Assembly: GCA_016211955.1 (NCBI GenBank)
Contig: JACRHX010000043.1
Location: forward strand, 1-17,137
Direction: 5' to 3'
Source: Parcubacteria group bacterium
GTDB taxonomy: Bacteria; Patescibacteriota; Minisyncoccia; UBA6257; JACRHW01
Length of the DNA: 17,137 nucleotides
Made by a program: the position numbers and the translations under genes. Under the pieces are notes generated by a model. The model was not told the origin of the DNA and did not search any database. It saw nothing but the letters and a program-made list of their open reading frames with translations. This document shows positions 14,722 to 17,137 of the stretch, piece by piece. Each line of letters opens with the position of its first letter. Position 1 is the first letter of the stretch.

Positions 14722-16120
14722 TGAGGTACTCACCGATTATCTTAATAACTCTGTCCATCCCAAACCGTACGTCGAAAGACTCCGCAGCTATTATTACCGA
14801 GACCTCCAACATATAATACACCACATTGTTCCTAAGGAAGCCTCAGTCGTACATTTCGGTAGTCGTCTCGGTAACCTTCTTGGTTCTCTTCCCAACCGAG
14901 TGACCATCGGAGTGGAAGCGAGCGAGAAACTTGTTTCTACAGCTCGTAAAAAGTACAAGAGAATTCATTTTATCTATGCTCCGCTCTATAAAAATACGGT
15001 AAAACAACAATTCAACGTTATACTTATTACACACCTCTTCTCCTATATCTCTGATGTTCAGAAATTTGTCGCTGACCTCCGTAGGCTCTGCTTTGACAAA
15101 TCAAGAGTCACAGTAGTTTCATTCAATTTCTTCTGGAAACCGGTCCTGGATCTCGCTAGTTTCCTTGGGTTGCGAGTCAAACTCCCATTTGAACCGAATT
15201 GGCTCTCGGATTATGACATTGAAAATCTTTTTCATCTCGAGGGTTTTGAACTAATAAAAAAAGAAAAAAGAATGCTTTTGCCTCTCTATATGCCCGGTAT
15301 TTCAGAACTAGTAAATCGCTATATCTCACACCTTCCCATCTTTAATTCCTTATGTTTAACAACAATTCAGATCTTTAGGAAAATGCCTACAGAGAAAAAC
15401 TTTTCCGTATCAATTCTCATTCCCGCCCGAAATGAGGAAGGTAATATTGCTGGGCTACTCGATCGAATTCCAAGTATGGGAACAACCACGGAAGTAATTT
15501 TTATTGAAGGACACTCACGAGATAATACGTATACAGCAATACAGAAAGAACTAGTCCGGTACACAGGTCCGATCAACGCGTCGCTCTATAAACAGAAAGG
15601 CATCGGAAAAAAAGATGCAATTGAATTGGGTTTTCGTCTTGCTAAAAACGATCTCGTTATGATACTCGACGCTGATCTGACAGTAGCTCCTGGGGAGCTA
15701 TCCAAATTCTATTGGGCTCTTGCGAAGGGTCAAGGAGAGCTTATTATCGGTACACGGTTAGTGTATCCAATAGAAAAACAGGCTATGCGGACTTTAAATT
15801 ACTTTGGAAATAAATTTTTTAGTGCTGCGTTTACTTTTCTTTTAGGACAAATGATTAAAGATACCCTCTGTGGCACCAAGGCACTATTAAAATCCACATA
15901 CCTTGACATCATCCGCGTAAAAAAAATGTGGGGCGGCATTGACCCGTACGGCGACTTCGACCTTATCTTTGGGGCCGCCAAACTCAATCTCAAAATACTC
16001 GAAATACCCGTCCGCTACCGAGAGAGAACGTACGGCACAACTAACATTACGCGCTTCCAGCACGGACTCCTCCTTTTGCGCATGACTTTTCATGCCGCCA
16101 AAAAACTTAAGTTTATCTAA
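14711..16120 (+). CDS. Bifunctional fusion: methyltransferase-like domain plus GT2 glycosyltransferase
   Basis: A 469-aa two-domain protein. Residues about 20-185 resemble a class I methyltransferase, but motif I is HFGSRLG (48-54) instead of the usual GxGxG. A good acidic residue (E69 in GVEAS) follows, and LITHLFSYISD (105-115) stands where motif IV is expected. Residues about 231-469 are a GT2 domain of the dolichol-phosphate-mannose-synthase type: SVSILIPARNEEGN (232-245), FIEGHSRDNT (264-273), metal-binding DAD (320-322), and DTLCGTK (384-390). EGHS replaces the more common DDGS. No membrane anchor is obvious at the C-terminus. It may make a polyprenyl-phosphate sugar, with the first domain methylating the same sugar. 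ATG 14711 is chosen; it overlaps the fcl stop by 11 nt. A TTG at 14690 would add 7 residues. Confidence 0.85.
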   Translation: MDNSEVLTDYLNNSVHPKPYVERLRSYYYRDLQHIIHHIVPKEASVVHFGSRLGNLLGSLPNRVTIGVEASEKLVSTARKKYKRIHFIYAPLYKNTVKQQFNVILITHLFSYISDVQKFVADLRRLCFDKSRVTVVSFNFFWKPVLDLASFLGLRVKLPFEPNWLSDYDIENLFHLEGFELIKKEKRMLLPLYMPGISELVNRYISHLPIFNSLCLTTIQIFRKMPTEKNFSVSILIPARNEEGNIAGLLDRIPSMGTTTEVIFIEGHSRDNTYTAIQKELVRYTGPINASLYKQKGIGKKDAIELGFRLAKNDLVMILDADLTVAPGELSKFYWALAKGQGELIIGTRLVYPIEKQAMRTLNYFGNKFFSAAFTFLLGQMIKDTLCGTKALLKSTYLDIIRVKKMWGGIDPYGDFDLIFGAAKLNLKILEIPVRYRERTYGTTNITRFQHGLLLLRMTFHAAKKLKFI

Positions 16121-16213
16121 CACATATGAATGTTCTCAGCTGTGCTTTTTTTGTGCAATGCCGGCTTTACCGTGAAAATTTGAAAAATCTCGTGGTGCGA
16201 CTGACGCCGCCTT
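16121..16213. other. 93-nt convergent intergenic gap
   Basis: This gap separates the fusion gene (ends 16120, plus) and the right-edge minus gene (ends 16214). It contains GTGCTTTTTTTG near 16141 and GCCGGC near 16160, but no convincing hairpin followed by a T-tract on either strand. I see no terminator and no supported gene here. Confidence 0.5.
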
Positions 16214-17137
16214 TCAATAGATACTATTGGGGTAAAGGATGTTGTCAGGCATCGTCGGATGTAAGTATGGAATTTGAGGGAACCGGTCTTTAAGTGGCTG
16301 ATTTGATTCAAAGATTCGGATATCATCCAACCAATAGCGACTGCTCACTTTTGGATTTGAACGCTGAAAACTTATGGCAAGATAACGTGTTCCGGGCGGT
16401 GCCGTTGTTATGATTTCTTCTTTTGTCCACGAGTCCGACCCGAAAAGTGCATCTGATACTGCCACACGAAGACTGCTTCCCCGGAGAAGTTCATCGCGCG
16501 CATCGGGATAAAAGTCAATTCGGAAAAAACCGTCCTTCTCGTTAGCATCCCGCACTTCGCCTGTCTTTGCATACCCCATAACCGTGTACACGTTGCCCGG
16601 ACTTGCCGTAATAAACGGAGAAACAGCGCGGGTGAAATTGAAATCTACTTTACTGCCGCTAAGTTCCAGGCTACCGAGGTTTTCGTTTCCCGCTGTTTGA
16701 TTCCAAACTATACCTGTCTCACGGATTACTTTTAGCAGATCAAGATATTTCCACCCATCAAGTCCCTGCACAAAGCGAAATACGCGGATTTCCCTACCGC
16801 GAGATTCAGGCATTTGCGGAGGTTTTATGACAAGGTACGCGTCATCTGGAGCTTGGTAGGACTTATATGCCTCATATACTGTGTAATCAAAGTATTCCGA
16901 AAGAAGTAGACCATGGTAAGTCTCGCGCAGAAGTGGATAGGGAATGTCTGTATAAGAGAATAGTTGAGTAAATGGTAACGTAAACCATGGGAAAAAATAC
17001 ATTTGATTCCAATTGACGTTGAGTATGGCAAAATCTCGATGCTGAGTCATAAGGGCCGTCACCGAGTTCCCTATATCTCGCGTCCACGGAATAAGATTAA
17101 GCGGCTTTGTAAGATAGGACGGAACTGCAGTGTTGTC
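16214..17137 (-). CDS. C-terminal part of a large extracytoplasmic or membrane-associated protein with a carbohydrate-binding-like module (N-terminus off right edge)
   Basis: The frame is open to base 17137 without a stop, so the N-terminus is missing; 307 residues are visible, ending in TGA. No transmembrane helix is obvious in the visible part. The first half (1-130) holds VNWNQMYFFPWFTLPF (41-56) and reads like the soluble tail that follows the helices of GT-C membrane transferases. From about 140 to 277 it resembles a beta-sandwich of the CBM4/9 or family-22-like kind: VIRETGIVWNQ, then GNVYTVMGYAKTG, FFRIDFYPD, ITTAPPGTRYLAISF, and the ending RYWLDDIRIFE, a typical last strand. Such modules bind glycans, so a role in a surface sugar transferase or glycan-anchored protein fits. 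GTG 17062 and ATG 17050 are internal codons, not starts. The gene is convergent with the fusion gene. Family is tentative. Confidence 0.65.
   Translation of the reverse strand, partial: DNTAVPSYLTKPLNLIPWTRDIGNSVTALMTQHRDFAILNVNWNQMYFFPWFTLPFTQLFSYTDIPYPLLRETYHGLLLSEYFDYTVYEAYKSYQAPDDAYLVIKPPQMPESRGREIRVFRFVQGLDGWKYLDLLKVIRETGIVWNQTAGNENLGSLELSGSKVDFNFTRAVSPFITASPGNVYTVMGYAKTGEVRDANEKDGFFRIDFYPDARDELLRGSSLRVAVSDALFGSDSWTKEEIITTAPPGTRYLAISFQRSNPKVSSRYWLDDIRIFESNQPLKDRFPQIPYLHPTMPDNILYPNSIY

Noticed and set aside
16126..16293. Plus-strand 55-codon frame beginning ATG AAT GTT CTC just after the fusion gene
   Set aside because: It overlaps the end of the better-supported minus gene by 80 nt, has no SD and no recognisable motif. 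It could be a remnant of a lost downstream gene, but nothing in the sequence demonstrates that.

Overview
This 17.1-kb window is a dense surface-polysaccharide (glycan) biosynthesis and modification locus. Genes abut or overlap by a few bases, and no stretch over 300 bases lacks a gene. I see no RNA genes, CRISPR arrays, insertion sequences or origins. The standard genetic code fits: TAA, TAG and TGA all appear as stops. Most starts lack a clear Shine-Dalgarno (SD) sequence, and three starts sit exactly 7 nt behind a plausible -10 box, which suggests leaderless mRNAs. Compact AT-rich DNA, sparse SDs and several unusual polytopic glycosyltransferases suggest an uncultured bacterium, possibly Patescibacteria/CPR. 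That assignment is inference; no marker gene is present.

Left part (1-5222, minus strand) is one apparent operon read leftward. It encodes a NodU/TobZ-type O-carbamoyltransferase, an ornithine-carbamoyltransferase-like protein, a polytopic GT-C-like membrane protein with an FFQQDEW motif, and a DegT-family enzyme cut by the left edge. In the last, the PLP lysine is replaced by histidine, as in the sugar 3-dehydratase ColD.

Middle part (5270-11466, mostly plus) encodes a SAM methyltransferase, a second FFQQDEW membrane protein paralogous to the first, an oppositely oriented NPP-motif methyltransferase (8503-7730), another SAM methyltransferase, a GT2 glycosyltransferase and a GT4 glycosyltransferase.

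Right part holds a third GT-C-like membrane protein (13017-11485, minus) divergent from a plus-strand operon. That operon encodes a SAM methyltransferase, a GDP-L-fucose-synthase-family epimerase/reductase, and a methyltransferase-GT2 fusion. A minus-strand gene entering from the right edge supplies a soluble C-terminal region with a carbohydrate-binding-like beta module.

Together the genes could make a deoxysugar nucleotide (ColD-like plus Fcl/ColC-like steps), assemble a glycan with GT2 and GT4 enzymes, transfer sugars outside the membrane with GT-C proteins using polyprenyl-phosphate sugars, and decorate the glycan by methylation (five methyltransferase domains) and carbamoylation. The more unusual points are the isolated OTCase with an altered SMG loop beside an O-carbamoyltransferase, the paralogous QDEW membrane proteins, and the repeated 7-nt -10-to-ATG geometry.
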